Assembly (NCBI GenBank): GCA_029378245.1
Contig: JARKIF010000034.1
Span: 1-64,000, forward strand
Length of the DNA: 64,000 bases
Source of the DNA: Roridomyces roridus
Lineage: Eukaryota > Basidiomycota > Agaricomycetes > Agaricales > Mycenaceae
Reading direction: 5' to 3'
Position numbers and translations under genes: made by a program. Below are positions 45,923 through 57,641 of this stretch, piece by piece. The number at the start of each line of letters is the position of its first letter. Positions within the stretch are counted from its first letter, which is position 1. The notes under the pieces are model-generated. The model was not told the DNA's origin, made no database searches, and saw only the letters and a program-made list of their open reading frames with translations.

Positions 45923-46464
45923 ATGTCCAACTTTCTCATGAAAGGAAGCTGCCGCTGCGGCTCACTCTCGTACTCTCTCACCGCAAAGCCGGTAGTGAGC
46001 GTCTATTGTCATTGCACGCAGTGTCAAAGGTAAGGCTGGCGTTGAACCGCGACGCTTGCTGAACGGGTTTCAGAGCGAATGGTATTACCGAAAAATTGAA
46101 CATACTTGTGGTCGCTGCTAATGTCACTCGAGGCGCTGTTTTCGTGGCGGCAATGCACTATTCGCCCTCGGCTTTTTCATGGACGCACGCAGCCGAGGTG
46201 ACACCCATCGAGGAAAAGATAGAGGGCTACGTGTTGTTTAGATGTGCGACATGCTACACCTGTGCTGCTACGCAGATCGACGCCACGAAAAATTGGGCCG
46301 TCCGGGGGACGCGGCTTGAACGCGACGGGGAGGATGGCAATATCATCAACTGGGAGGAGGTCAAGCCCACGAGCCACATATACTATACAAATCGCGTCGT
46401 CGACGTTGCGGACGGGTTGCCCAAGTGGGAGGGTCTCCCAAACAAATCTACGAGACTGGATTGA
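45923..46464 (+). CDS. GFA-domain protein, copy 2
   Basis: Exons 45,923-46,029, 46,074-46,081 (8 nt) and 46,133-46,464. Encodes MSNFLMKGSCRCGSLSYSL, CHCTQCQRANGAVFVAAMH, FSWTHAAEVTPIEEKIEGYV, RCATCYTCAATQIDATKNWA and a C-terminus LPKWEGLPNKSTRLD. All zinc ligands of the GFA fold are present. It differs from copy 1 by very few residues. Intron 1 is 44 nt and lacks the foldback element found in copy 1, so it shows the ancestral state. Catalytic substrate unknown. Confidence 0.9.
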
Positions 46465-46543
46465 CGCTCTTGTACTTTTTGAAACTAAGCCTGAACCCAG
46501 CCTTGCAACATGCGCGGTGGATTTGATTTCGAGTTGATGTTGT

Positions 46544-47372
46544 GAACGTCCGAGAGCGTCCGGGAATTGGGATAACCGCAGAACCGGGGTGCTGATCCCG
46601 GTTGTTCGGTGGTGATCCCGGTTGTCTCAGTGATCTCGGTGGTGATGCCATCACGGATCAAGGTTTGTCAGCCCCTTTCCACCTGTCTCAGCCGCCTCCT
46701 AGTCGTCCTCGTCCCCCGCCCGTCGTCTGGCTCGTTCATCGCTCCCACTCCCCGTCACTCCCTGTTCTCACCATGCCTACAGCTAACGCCACCGCCACCG
46801 CCACCGCCCCAGTCTTTCAACGCCCCGTCACGGTCGGGTAAAGATTGTCTTGGCACCCTCACAGTCCTTGCCCGACTCACAGTCGCCACTGCCGTCAGCT
46901 TCGTACACGCCATATGTACATGGCCTCCACCACGCCGCTTTCCCTCGGGGCGCAATGCCTTCCTTCGCGCCTCACCACGACGTATTGCACTCGAGCTCGC
47001 CGCGTCATGGGCATCCCGTCATAGCACCAGCCTGCCATCAGCTACTCCCCATCCGCCTACTCTTCGTCGCTGCGCGTACGGCACCGTACCCCAACCTAAG
47101 GAACCCACGCGTGCGCCGATTGCGAGTATTTTGCGCCCCGCCCGCCATCCATTACTTACACAGTAGAAATTGTTATTCTTATATCAAGTTCTTATGTACA
47201 TGAATTCAAGATAGGGATCATGCAGGCGGAGTCTGGCGGGCTCATCCCGCCAGAGCGCATCATGATCAAGACTTTGCTGGCCGTGATGGCTGCCGCACCG
47301 TGAGAACACCGTGGCACCGCCATCACGGTGACGGTTCTGCGGTTATTCGAAATCTCTGGTGGAACGTCCGAG
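46544..47372. mobile_element. MULE-like non-autonomous element, 807 bp, with 11 bp target duplication
   Basis: The element spans 46,555-47,361 and is flanked by GAACGTCCGAG on both sides (46,544-46,554 and 47,362-47,372). The left arm carries a single copy of that 11-mer (complement at 9,122-9,132) with matching flanks, so it is the empty site. Near its ends are inverted ATAACCGCAGAACCG copies (46,572-46,586 and 47,332-47,346), with weaker similarity reaching the termini. An 11 bp duplication suits the Mutator-like superfamily. The interior has Pro/Ala-coding-like frames and a CCACCG run near 46,788 but no transposase. Confidence 0.8.
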
Positions 47373-47476
47373 TGGCAGAATCTCAACAATTACATTGAGA
47401 AGACGCCCAAGACAGCGTGAGAGAACGCGTCAGGAGCGAGACCAAACAAGACGCACCTCTCTCTTTAATTCAGACC

Positions 47477-48015
47477 ATGTCCACCTTTTCCATGAAAGGA
47501 AGCTGCAGTTGCGGCTCGCTCTCGTTTGCTCTCAAGGAAAAGCCGTTATTCAGCATCTATTGCCACTGCACGAAATGTCAAAGGTAAAGTTGGCATTGAA
47601 CACAGCGTTTGCTCAAACTGGTTCCAGAGCGGATGGTATTGAAAATTGATCATGATTCTGCTGGGGTCGCTGCTAACTTTATCAAGGCGCTGTTTTTGTT
47701 TCCTCAATGCACTATTCGCCCTCGGCCTTTTCATGGACCCACGAAGCCGAGGTCACGCCCATCGAGGAAAAGATAGACGGCTGTGTGTTGTATAGATGCG
47801 CGAAATGTCGCACCTGTACCGCTTCTCAGATGTCTGACACGCAAAATTGGGCCATTCGGGGGGCGCATCTTGAACGTGACGAGGATGGTAAGATTATCAA
47901 CTGGGAGGAGGTCAAGCCCACGAGCCATATATTCTATGGAAACCGCATTCTCGATGTTGCAGACACGCTCCCCAAATGGGCGGGTTTCCCTAACAAATCT
48001 ACCAGACTTGATTGA
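47477..48015 (+). CDS. GFA-domain protein, copy 3 (diverged)
   Basis: Same three-exon plan as copies 1 and 2, including an 8-nt middle exon (AGCGGATG). Encodes MSTFSMKGSCSCGSLSFAL, CHCTKCQRADGAVFVSSMHY, FSWTHEAEVTPIEEKIDGCV, YRCAKCRTCTASQMSDTQNW and a C-terminus LPKWAGFPNKSTRLD, stop at 48,015. The zinc ligands are intact. It is clearly more diverged than copies 1 and 2 are from each other, so it predates the inverted duplication. Its 5' flank (47,373-47,452) is part of the duplicated arms, but its coding part is absent from the left side. Confidence 0.88.
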
Positions 48016-48140
48016 CGCTCTTGTACTTTTTTCTTCTTGAAATATAGCCGAGCTTTCTTACAAAACCAGCCCTGCAACCCGCTCGAACCTCTTACTTGTA
48101 AACAGGACGTCCCATCGACTCTCACCATGAACACCCTCAT

Positions 48141-48558
48141 GAAAGACCACTTCAATTTCGTCTGGGCGAAGGGTATTGTTCGTCCTGTTGCAAGTCATTT
48201 CATTGGACTAAATCTCGACAGCGCAGACCCAATGAAAAGGCATGGACACTGTTCCGAAAGATCAGATTCAAGGTCGCACTGAACCTGCGTCTCTCGTCGA
48301 CGCCGGCATATTCCGCTCTCAGTTCGGCCTGGAATGATTGGCGCGCCGGCAAACGACTCGTCTTTCAAGGGAAAGGTGCTCAAGGCATCTATGCCCTTCC
48401 TCACGTCCCTCACACCGTCATCGTACATCTCCCCGCCAGATCTCGTGGGCAAGCCTGGTTACTGGACGGCAAACCCGTCCCCCGGCGCCGGAGTCGAGGA
48501 CGAGGGTCGCACATCGGTGTTCCGGAATCCAGAAGCTTGCGGGTCTGTCAGCTGTTGA
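48141..48558 (+). pseudogene. Decayed FMP52-like gene copy
   Basis: Sequence from GAAAGACCACTTCAATTTCG (48,141) onward follows the intact gene's exon 2 and 3 (49,075-49,519). It has lost the start exon, has disrupted frames, and shows altered residues at the C-terminus. Recognisable remnants are the AATGAAAAGGCATGGACACT stretch near 48,232 and a GVEDEGRTS end near 48,510. It lies between the third GFA gene and the intact FMP52-like gene, as if left by an older tandem duplication. Confidence 0.65.
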
Positions 48559-48703
48559 ACTAATACCAGCAATATATTTGTTTCTGAACACCCATAACGC
48601 AAGACTTGTTCCGTGCAACCGCGCTGACTAATGGATATCTCCTCGATATTAGGGCGTGCTACGTAGACTTGCCGAACTCTCATTACTAACTCAATTTTCG
48701 ACC

Positions 48704-49519
48704 ATGCACATTGTCCTCACAGGCGCCACGGGACTGGTTGGGAGTGCGACACTCCGACAGTGTCTTGTTTCTGCAAACATCAGCCGCGTCTCGATATTGT
48801 CCCGCAGACAATTCGCTCTACCAGAAGATATAGACACGTCGAAAGCAACGATAATTGTTCATGACAATTATGACGAGTACCCTCCGAGCCTCCTCCAACA
48901 ACTCAAGGGAGCAGATGCATGCATCTGGGCGCAAGGAATCAGCCAGACCCAGGTAGACAAGAAGTGAGCATTTTATCCTCTCTTGTGTTTTTCTGACGCC
49001 GTGCAGCGAGTACATTCGCATCACATACGACTACCCTCTTGCTGCCGCCAAGGCATTCAGCACCCTGTCAGAGAAAGACCACTTCAATTTCGTCCATGTT
49101 TCGGGCGAGGGGTGAATTTATTGCTCTTGTCGCAAACATTGGACTCAATCTTCCACAGCGCAGACCCCAACGAAAAGGCATGGACGCTGTTCGGAAAGAT
49201 CAAAGGCCGAGCTGAGCTTGCATTGCGCGGTCTGCCATCGATGCCTGCCCATTCTGCACTCAGCGTGTTTAACGTACGACCCGGATTGGTGGGCCCGCCG
49301 GCAACCCAAACAGGGTTCAAGAGCAAGGTGATGAAACCGCTTTATCCCGTATTGACCGCGCTGGTACCCGCGCATATGGTCACGCTGCCGCCAGTGGTGG
49401 CCAAGGTTTTGGTGGATATTGCAGTTGGAGACGGAAGACCTTTGCAGCCAGGTATCGGGGTTGAGGATGAGGGTCGTACGTTGCGTTGTGCAGGAATTCG
49501 TAGGATGGCTGGTTTGTGA
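48704..49519 (+). CDS. FMP52/HTATIP2-like NAD(P)-binding Rossmann protein
   Basis: Three exons. The first starts MHIVLTGATGLVGSATLRQC with the Gly-rich dinucleotide-binding loop (TGATGLVGS). Then ADACIWAQGISQTQVDK, an intron, EYIRITYDYPLAAAKAFSTL with HFNFVHVSGEG, a second intron, DPNEKAWTLFGKIKGRAELA and SVFNVRPGLVGPPATQ, and an end with VEDEGRTLRCAGIRRMAGL, stop at 49,519. About 240 residues, the usual size of this extended-SDR-like group, which includes yeast Fmp52 (mitochondrial) and human HTATIP2. Substrate unknown. Two broken relatives exist in the window (1-279 and 48,141-48,558). Confidence 0.78.
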
Positions 49520-49619
49520 ATGTAATAGTGTCGATTTATCCCATGTCGCGTGACGGTGATGGTGGTGTGAATCAAACTTGGCGCGACGGCATCACTTGCA
49601 CTCTTCTGAGTCTTCACTC

Positions 49620-52600
49620 ATGGCATCCACCACCGAACTCGTCGAGTGCCTGCGGGCCACTCTCGACAACAATCCCAACAACAGAATGGCTGCAGAGCTC
49701 AAGCTTGCAGAGTATCTGGCCCTTCCAGGCGCGTCGTTGCCCATTTTCACATCACTTGAAAATTCATCTCGTCGCGTCTGATAGACGCGGGATTGGCTCT
49801 CTCTTCCCTCACTGTTGCTCAAGATGCCGAGATGTCTTTGCGCCAGATGAGTTCCTCGCGTTTTTCACCCAACGGCGCGTCCTGATCCTCTCTGCACTCA
49901 GCGAGCATTATGCTCCGCAAATACGTGCTGGAGCGGTGGTCCCCGTATTTCCACACCTTCAAGGGGTCTGCTCCGTCTGTCCAGGTACGAAATCAAGTCT
50001 CGACGCGTCTCTTTGCCTTGACGCGCTCGGTGCAGGTCAAGTCGCAAATCCGATCGGCTGTATTCCACGGGCTCTCAGACCCGGATCGCAAGATTCGGAC
50101 CCTCTGCGTGCGTAATGAACCACTTTACTCATATTCCTACTGACCGCAAGCTTCCAGGCGCACACCCTTTCCTCGATCGCCAGCAGTGACTGGCCGGACG
50201 AATACCCCGATCTTCTGACCTCTCTAATCGGCCTTATTTCCTCGGGGTCTCCCGAATCTGTGCATGGCGCTATGCAGGTCTTCACAGAGTTCATCAAGTC
50301 CGAGTTGACGGAGGACCAAATTCTCCCCGTTCTCCGCGAGCTGCTTCCCGTGCTCCTTGCGATCTTGGGGGCTCCCGGGGTGTGCTACTTGTATTAATTG
50401 CCCATAATCATGCCTCATTGCTCTTCAGGTCCACACCTGCACTCACGCGCGCCCGAACAGTGTCGGTGTTCAGGCAGTGTGTTACCGCGTTATACATGGT
50501 CAAAGGGCAGCACCCCCAGTCCGTCAAGGAAGCCATTGCCACCATACTTCCCGTCTGGCTGGAGGCATTCAAAGTGCTCTTGAGCACCGACCCTCAAGCT
50601 GATATTGCCAACGCTCAGGATTGGGATACGCTGGCCATCCGAATCCAGGTCTTCAAGGTGATAGTCATCCTAATTGCGTCACAGCTCGTAGCTGAATTAT
50701 TGCACCAGACTTTGGACACGATCCACACCTCCTTCCCCCGCGCACTCACACCATACCTCAACAGCTACTTGACCATTTCGCTTAGTCATCTGCAGTCCCT
50801 TTACGGGACCTTTTCGCAGTACTATCTCTCGTCAAACGAATCCGCGCCACGCTCTTCTGAGAACGAGGCTATCGAGCTTCCCCAGCTCATCTGCCCCATT
50901 TTCGACTTTGCGGGTGCGGTCACTCGTGGCGGCAAGTCGAAGGGATGGTTTGATAACCAGAACCTTCCTGCTCTGATTGCCTCGGTGTTCAATTTCTTGC
51001 AAATGACTAACGAAGATGTGGGTCTTTTTTTTTGGCGAACGGTCTTCTTTTTTATTCAATTTTTCTAGGAAGAGAACTGGGCAAACAATCCCAACGCGTT
51101 CGTGGCCCAGGAGGACGATGACACCCAGCCATACAGCGTCCGAATCGCTGGCTTTGATCTTTTGGCAGTCAGTAGTCGGTTTTGATCCTGCTTCTGGTTG
51201 CGGCTGATACAGACCCAGTGCTTGATTGATCAAGCACAAGTCCAAACGACTGCTGCGTTCCAAAGCACTATTCGCGAGGTCATCACCGCTTCCCAGCAAG
51301 CGAGGGATGCTGGAAGGCCAGATTGGTATGTGGGGACATGCCGAGAGCTGCACTATTGTTTATTTCACACCCAGGTGGAGGCCACTGGAGGCCGCGCTCG
51401 CTGCTGTCGGCTCACAATCCGAAGCTGTTCAAGATTGCGTGGAGGAAGAACAAGATGAGGGCCGTCCCAAGCCTATTGATATCGAGTATCTCCTCAGCGA
51501 TGTCGTGCCCACCGTACTTGGTCTTTCAGGTTTGCAGTTTTGAATTCTTCACGCGTCATTCGTCTACATCTTTATACAGAATTCCCATTCCTACAAGGCC
51601 GAGGCTTCGTATTCGCCAGTCAATACTCTCAGCTATTACCGGCGCAATTGGCTGGCCAGTACCTTGAGGCTGCGATTCAAGGTCGTGGAAGCGGCTGAGG
51701 CCTGGGGTGCCAGTCAAAATATCCGCCGTCCGAGCGATCCACAAGTTTGCAATTTTTTGTGTTCATACTCCTTTTGCTCATACGGTCCAACAGTTTCTTC
51801 CAGGGTGGGGACGCGTCTGCACTGTCGCCGTTCGCGCCTCGGATAGCCAAGGACCTTGGCCCCTTCTTACTTGTGACCTCTGATGACACCTTGTCTCTCG
51901 TCCTCGAGACGTTATCTGCTGTGCTGCAGGTCGACAAGGGTAGTTGGCTTACGATCGAGTTGGCAAATTCATTGGTCCTCGCTATTCTGGAGGTGTGGAC
52001 GAAGAACAACAAAGGTTTTTATATCTTGGTGATTCTAGAAATTCTCTGACCATAAACTAGACCCCATATTCTTGTCCATCGTCGACAACATATTTACTTC
52101 GCTTGCCGCATCCACCGCCGAGGGAGTGTATCAAGCAGTCGTCAAGCAGGCGTTGCCGAACCTCTGCCAGGCCATGGCTGCCGCCCCGCTCTCCGAGGCG
52201 TGGACCTACTTCGTCCGCTATCGACCTTGTGAGCAGTTTGATAACAGGCGTGGCGGAAGGAGGACTTGGGGATGGATTCTTTGGAGTTCTTGCGCCGGGC
52301 CTCTTCAAATGTTTGGGTGAGGCCGAGGATAGAGACGTCCTGCAGAACGGGATATCCTGCCTCACGCTTGTGATTCGCAAGGACTGCGGACAGCTCCTTG
52401 CGTGGTCTGATGATAAGCGAAGCGGCCTTGACTACGTCCTTGCGCTCATTGCCAAGTCGCTCGAGAATCCGGATGAATCGGGAGGGTTGGTTATTGGGGA
52501 GCTTATTATTCATTTGCTGCGCAATGTCGGTGAATCCGTCCTCCCTGTTCTACCCTGAACTCTTGCAAGCCATGGTTGCTCGGATGACGACGGCCAAGAC

Positions 52601-53642
52601 TGCTACTTTCCTGCAGGTTTGTGGCTCCAAGTTTCCTTGTGACTGGATGCTCAACTCGTGAACAGAGCCTCGTTATCCCTTTCGCGTTCCTCATCAATAA
52701 CCAGCGGGACACTGTGCTGGATCTCCTGGAATCGATGAATGTTCAGGGTCGTTCAGGCTTGGAGATTCTCATCCACACTTGGTGCGAGAACGCCGAGACA
52801 TTCCAGGGTTTCTGGCCGGCTCGTATCAGCACCTTGGCGCTCTGTCAGCTTTACGTTTCCGAGCGTCCTAGTCTGCAGAATCTCATGGTCAAGGGGGATA
52901 TTATTGTCAAGGCTGATACTCAAAATGGTATGCGGACATTTGGGTTTGTGGGCTTGCTATCATGCTAACCAAGGGTCCTCCATTTCCGCAGTCATCATGA
53001 CACGCTCCCGTACGAAGATTAGTGCGTATTGTGTCGGTCTGCTAATCAACTATTATCTGATATCATGTCCCTCCACAGGCCCACACGAATTCACGTCGAT
53101 TCCGTTCCCGGTTAAAGCGATGAAACTGTTATTGCACGACGTGCAATCGGGCGGAGAGGCTGCCACATTTACCGCGCAAGCCGGGAGCGATGCTGCCGGC
53201 GTTTACGATGTCGATTCGGATGATGGCGTAAGTTTTTTATTTCAAAGAAAAAATGGATCATTGGGGACGTCTCACTGACTTGGCTTTCTTTGTAGGACGA
53301 AGACTGGGCCGAGGAGGATGGTGCTAAACCCCGGGACGAGTTTGAGTATCTTTCCGAGCTGATAGGTCCAAAGGGGATGGCGTTTGACAACGACGATGTT
53401 CTCGAGGAAGATGACGATGAGGATCTCAAGAACGATGTGGTCTCGACCATGGACATGCAGGTTAGTCTTGAGGCGTTCAAATTCTGATATCCCGTGCACG
53501 CTAACTTGGTTTCATTCAGGCCCACCTGCTTTCCTTTTTCCGTGAATGCGCCGCCCGGAACACGGGTAACTTTTCGGCGGTGGTAGACCAAATGAGCGCC
53601 GAGGAGATGTTGGTCGTTCGTCAGGTCGTAAGCACGCAGTAG
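49620..53642 (+). CDS. KAP114: Importin-9 / Kap114-type karyopherin
   Basis: A beta-karyopherin; Kap114 and importin-9 carry histones, TBP and other nuclear proteins. The start at 49,620 gives MASTTELVECLRATLDNNPN then AAELKLAEYLALPG, the importin-beta N-terminal pattern. Many short exons of HEAT repeats follow: SAVFHGLSDPDRKIRTLC, SLIGLISSGSPESVHGAMQV, ILPVLRELLPVLLAILGAPG, RIAGFDLLATQCLID, SLSLVLETLSAVLQV and SLENPDESGGLVIGELIIHL. Near the end is the acidic loop typical of this branch (DEDWAEEDGAKPRDEFEYLS, VLEEDDDEDL) and LLSFFRECAARNTGNF, stop at 53,642. Roughly 1,040 residues; appears complete. Confidence 0.87.
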
Positions 53643-53708
53643 GGTATTCTTTACATGCTTTTCATTTAGATCCTCCTCCAAAATATTATGTATATTACAA
53701 AAGGCAAT

Positions 53709-55282
53709 CTAGAACCCTTCCTTGCCCATATCCCACTCCCTCACAGATCCACGCTTGTTGTACTCAATCTCCATCACGTTTGTCGACCCAGCACCAGCAT
53801 CCCACCTCTCGCTCACCGGCGTCGTCGCAATCGGTCTATACGCCTTTGTATTCTTGTCCTTTGTCAAACCCAATCTCTCCATCATCTTCTTCTCCGCCCG
53901 GTCCTCCTTCCGAATCCTGATCATCTCAAGCATCGAATCCCACCCCTCGAATTCAGCATTATTGATCAGCCCCGTCGACGGCACACTGGGCATGCTGAGA
54001 GGCGCAATGTCCAAAAGAGGGTCATACGACTCTTCAAAGTACTTGTCCATCTTGGATGGGATGGCTGGTGGCGGTGAGGGCCCTGGAGTCGTCGAGCGCG
54101 CGCGTTTGGATTTTTTGGATTTGCGTTCGCGACTCCGTAGTTTTCTTATTTTCAGCGGACGCGAGGGAGGGGGAGGAGGAGGGGAGGAAGGAAGTTGTGG
54201 CGGGGGCACGGGAGGCTCTGGAGGTGGGCCCGGAGGTGGTGGTGGTGGTTCGAGAGGGGGTTCGGGGGGAGGACCAATAGGTTCTGACGGCGGCTCTGGA
54301 GGTGGTTCAGAACGCGTCGACTTGAGCTTCTGACGCAATTCGTCCTCGCGTGCTTCGGATGTGGGGGACACATGGCGAGAAGGCGAACGTCGCCGTTTCC
54401 GTGACCTGTGCTCCTCCTCCGTTTGAGAGGAACGGGTGTAGGATGGGGAACGACGAGAACGATCGTGAGAACGGTCTCTAGAACGATCTCTAGAACGATC
54501 TCGACGACTATCCTCGTCGTCCGAATTCCGACTCGTCGACCTGCGGTGAGACTTTCGGTGTGAGCGAGATGAACGCTTCTCCTCGTCCCGACTGCGATCC
54601 CGTCTGCTGCGTTTCGAGTACGAGTGTCGGTCTTCGTCCCTGCGATGGCGATGCTCCCTGTGCCGCCCACTGCGAGACTCTCTATCCCGTTCTCGCTCTC
54701 GGTCATCATCTCCTTCCTCATCTTCGTCTTCGCCCTCCCAAGTATCCCAAGCTCTCATCTTTCGTTTCGTGGGACGCTCCGCTGTCCTCCCGTCCCATCT
54801 ATCCCAGCCCTCGTCATCATTCGCCCTCCGACGGCTGCTCCCTTCACCGCGCGATCGTCGGTGCTTCTCTGCCTCGACAGCCTCCTCCGCACGTGCTCGG
54901 CGCTTCCCTCCGTTCAGCCTCGTCCCGTTCCCGCTTCAGCTCCTGCGCCGCCGTTGCCTGCGCTTGTAGAATAGTCCTATTATGATCGTCCGTGCTTCGT
55001 ATAATAGACGAGAGGAACCGTTTGTTGGGTTTCGGGACATTACTCTCCGAACTATTCGCACTTTAGCTGGAAAGCAAGTAGTCGCACAGAACAACTCACA
55101 TCCCACTGCGCAGGTAGGCAGCGAATCCCATCCTGCCCGAATTTCTCCGCCTTTTGCTTGGCCTCTTTGAGGATAAGCTCAGCGACGTGCTTGTCGAGCT
55201 CTTCATCGGTCACTTGGTTGGATACAGAGGAGCCCATAGACGCTCGGACCAGTCCAGAGACGACGGAGGAGAGGGAAGACAT
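53709..55282 (-). CDS. RS-rich, proline-rich nuclear protein with probable frame breaks
   Basis: Begins MSSLSSVVSGLVRASMGSSV at 55,282, with TDEELDKHVAELILKEAKQK. After an intron, PNKRFLSSIIRSTDDHNRTI and LQAQATAAQELKRERDEAER follow. A long Arg/Ser/Glu/Asp-rich stretch, a Pro-Glu repeat region, and a conserved end, KMDKYFEESYDPLLDIAPLS with AEFEGWDSMLEMIRIRKEDR, close at 53,709. Two one-base frame changes are needed: near 55,125 (before AAYLRSG) and near 54,910 (before RARAEEAVEAEKH). No intron explains them. The IIRxTDxHN motif recalls the animal NKAPD1 family, which is a weak link. RS-rich composition suggests a splicing or RNA role. Confidence 0.65.
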
Positions 55283-57641
55283 GGCGGTGGACTGGTGTGC
55301 ACTCTATGTGTTGTGTGCAGGGAAGACGAGGAGATGGTGGTGGTGGTCAATCAAAACGAGATGATTGACCTTGTTGGGCGTGGCTGTGACTTGTGTTCAT
55401 TTCTCTTCCACTACATGCTGGACTTGGGCTGGACTCTTGTTTTCTGGGCAATGCCACATACTTTTCTGAGAAATTCTGTTGGCAAACTGGGTTAGCCATT
55501 GCCTTGGATGAAAATCGCGCACCTGTTGGTCTCCGAAAGGAACTTCATGAACCACACCGGAACGCGCAAGGCGCATGGGGTAGGATAATATTGACTGGTA
55601 TAGGTCCCCATTGGCACGGCCCGAGCCCGCAGTACGGTCTACAAGGGTCTACATTACACTTCCTGAAACGACGAGGATCTGCAAGCAACAGGCACACGGT
55701 TGCCTCTTCAAAATTGAATAATCCCGCGCCCCTGGTTGCCCCACCGACGCGTACGACATGGCGGCATGGCGCAACATGGCGCCCCGACGACCACGTCAAC
55801 TCTTTCACAGTGAAAGTGTTTCAAAGTAGGTCCATATTTTCTTTTTTTCGGTGTACGTACGTGGGCGCTAGCAGGCGCCTGGCTTTCGGGTACCCAGGTA
55901 TGATGCGGTTCAAGAAGCCCGCCTCGAAGAATACCAGCTGTCGGTAGCTGTCGGTGTCCCGTACATCGAAGCATTTGTCCGTCGGCATTCTTTTAATTTT
56001 ACTCCTACACGCCGAAACCTCCCCGCGGAAGAAAAAAATTACGGTTACGGCAAAACAGGCGAAACTCTCGTGAATTGGGGGCTCCGTCCGTGCTTTCACA
56101 CACGCACACAGACCGCATTCAAAACACGAGTACGGGTCATGGCGCGACCCTGTCCGCTTGCCGCCCTATATGTCCATGCAGGGAAAAAGAACAATAAAAC
56201 TTCATATCGCTCCCCCTCTCCATTCCAGAGACGCCACAGGGTTCTTATGACTGCAACACGCGTCTGATGACTGCAACGGAGACAAAAACTGACAAAAGCC
56301 ACAAGATCGCCTCTTGATCAAACGTGGTAATTTTTCAATTTGGTTCCGTCTTCCGAGATTACCGCATATGGGTTCCCACTGTGCTTTGACATTTGCGCAG
56401 CGCTAGCGGAGCTTGCGGCGGTTACGGCTTGGGTCGCCTATTTGAGCTGTACAGCCTTCACTCCGGACGAGACGGCCCCTTCGAGTCACCGTGAAAGAAG
56501 AAAAATGACGGAATCCTACGGAATCCCGATGGTTTGGAATGGATCTATGTCCTTTGCTATGTCATGCATTCATGCCTGATGTTGCTGTGGGTTGGCTTGT
56601 CGATGATACATTCCGGTCAGAGGTCGGGGGGCGCCCGAGTACCGCCCACGGAGGTTGAGAGGTTACGCCCGCGACCCGCAGAGGCCGTGCACAATCCAAA
56701 ATTAAAACTGTATGTGTTTTGAGTCGGGTTTGCATTCCAACTTTTCATTCACCAGGCCAAGTCTCTGCGTTATAATCAGTGATACATGTCACTGTTCAGC
56801 AGCCGACATTTGTTTTGTCGCAAGTTACACTGGTACAGAGAGATGGATGGACGGGCACGCGGTACCTGCCGCGAGTGCCGTCCTAAACTCGTTTGTTGAA
56901 GTTGAAGGCGGGGACGCAGACCTTGCCTGGGATGGTTTCGTGCGTGCCGTGGCGTCAACCTTGACCAGATCTTGAACGCTAATATGCTTACTTTGTCCAA
57001 GGAGATGATATACGGTATGGTGATGCCAGGGTGATGCCAGGGTAGCGCCACCGTCCTGCCGCGGAACGGAGAGGTGGAAATAGCTCTGGTCCTCTAGGAA
57101 AACCCCAAGTATGCCGCCTCTTCTAGATCGATGCAGGACGTCGCCTTTAGTAGACAGGGAACACTGCGGGGAGTTGAATGAGGGCCTGAGCACCCCGGTG
57201 GGGACGGCCATGCTGCAAGAGGGCGTCGAGAGAGAAAAATCCAAACGAAACTCGTGGATCATGAGCCCGTGAAAATCGTGCATGCGTCCCGGCTCAAAAG
57301 TCAAGTTCAGATTAATAGGCTACCCGCCAGATGGGGTACCAAGCGCGTCACCGTCTTGTCTTTATTGTTTTCGCGATCTTGTCTCCAAGAAAAAAAGAGG
57401 CATGGCTAACTCCATTTGTGATCATGTTCCGTGAGTGGATGGACGGCGAAGCGAGCGAGGCATCTGTTTGACATGCCAGTGACGGAGACGCGAGTTGAAG
57501 GAGATATGGATCAAGATCGCCGAGGCGCAGAACCGAGCCACCTTTCCCGCTTTTCTTCTCACACTCATTCCGAATTTTGAGTCAACGAGGCGCGGTTATA
57601 AAAGCCAGTCATTCACCCACCATGCCCGCCGGCTGCCCCTT
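55283..57641. other. 2.3 kb divergent gene-free region
   Basis: Lies between the starts of the RS-rich gene (minus) and the F-box gene (plus). I found no gene I can support. The longest plus-strand open frame (55,393-55,947) has unbiased composition and no relatives or splice sites. There are scattered poly-A/T runs and a short CACACACGCACACA stretch near 56,097. A TATAAAA box at about 57,597 serves the F-box gene. Confidence 0.45.

Larger units (their letters stand above)
33878..47452. repeat. Right arm of large imperfect inverted repeat
   Basis: Mirror of 8,541-14,522. Going outward: tandem repeat (33,950-34,055), gene Y (34,353 on), a break at about 35,985-43,515 occupied by a segment absent from the left arm, the non-coding block (43,515-44,527), gene X (44,528-45,749), a GFA gene (45,923-46,464), an 807 bp MULE-like insertion, then 80 bp that are the 5' flank of the third GFA gene. 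Aligned parts are about 95-98% identical by eye, so the duplication is recent compared with the third GFA copy. Confidence 0.9.

Noticed and set aside
46602..47203. Overlapping Pro-rich open frames
   Set aside because: They lie inside the 807 bp MULE-like insertion. Their Pro/Ala content comes from CCACCG-type low-complexity sequence.
55393..55947. Plus-strand open frame of 184 codons in the 2.3 kb gene-free region
   Set aside because: No coherent protein character, no relatives I recognise, no splice sites or promoter context.
57495..57641. N-terminal extension of the F-box gene
   Set aside because: The upstream ATG precedes the TATAAAA box, and the extra residues do not resemble F-box proteins.
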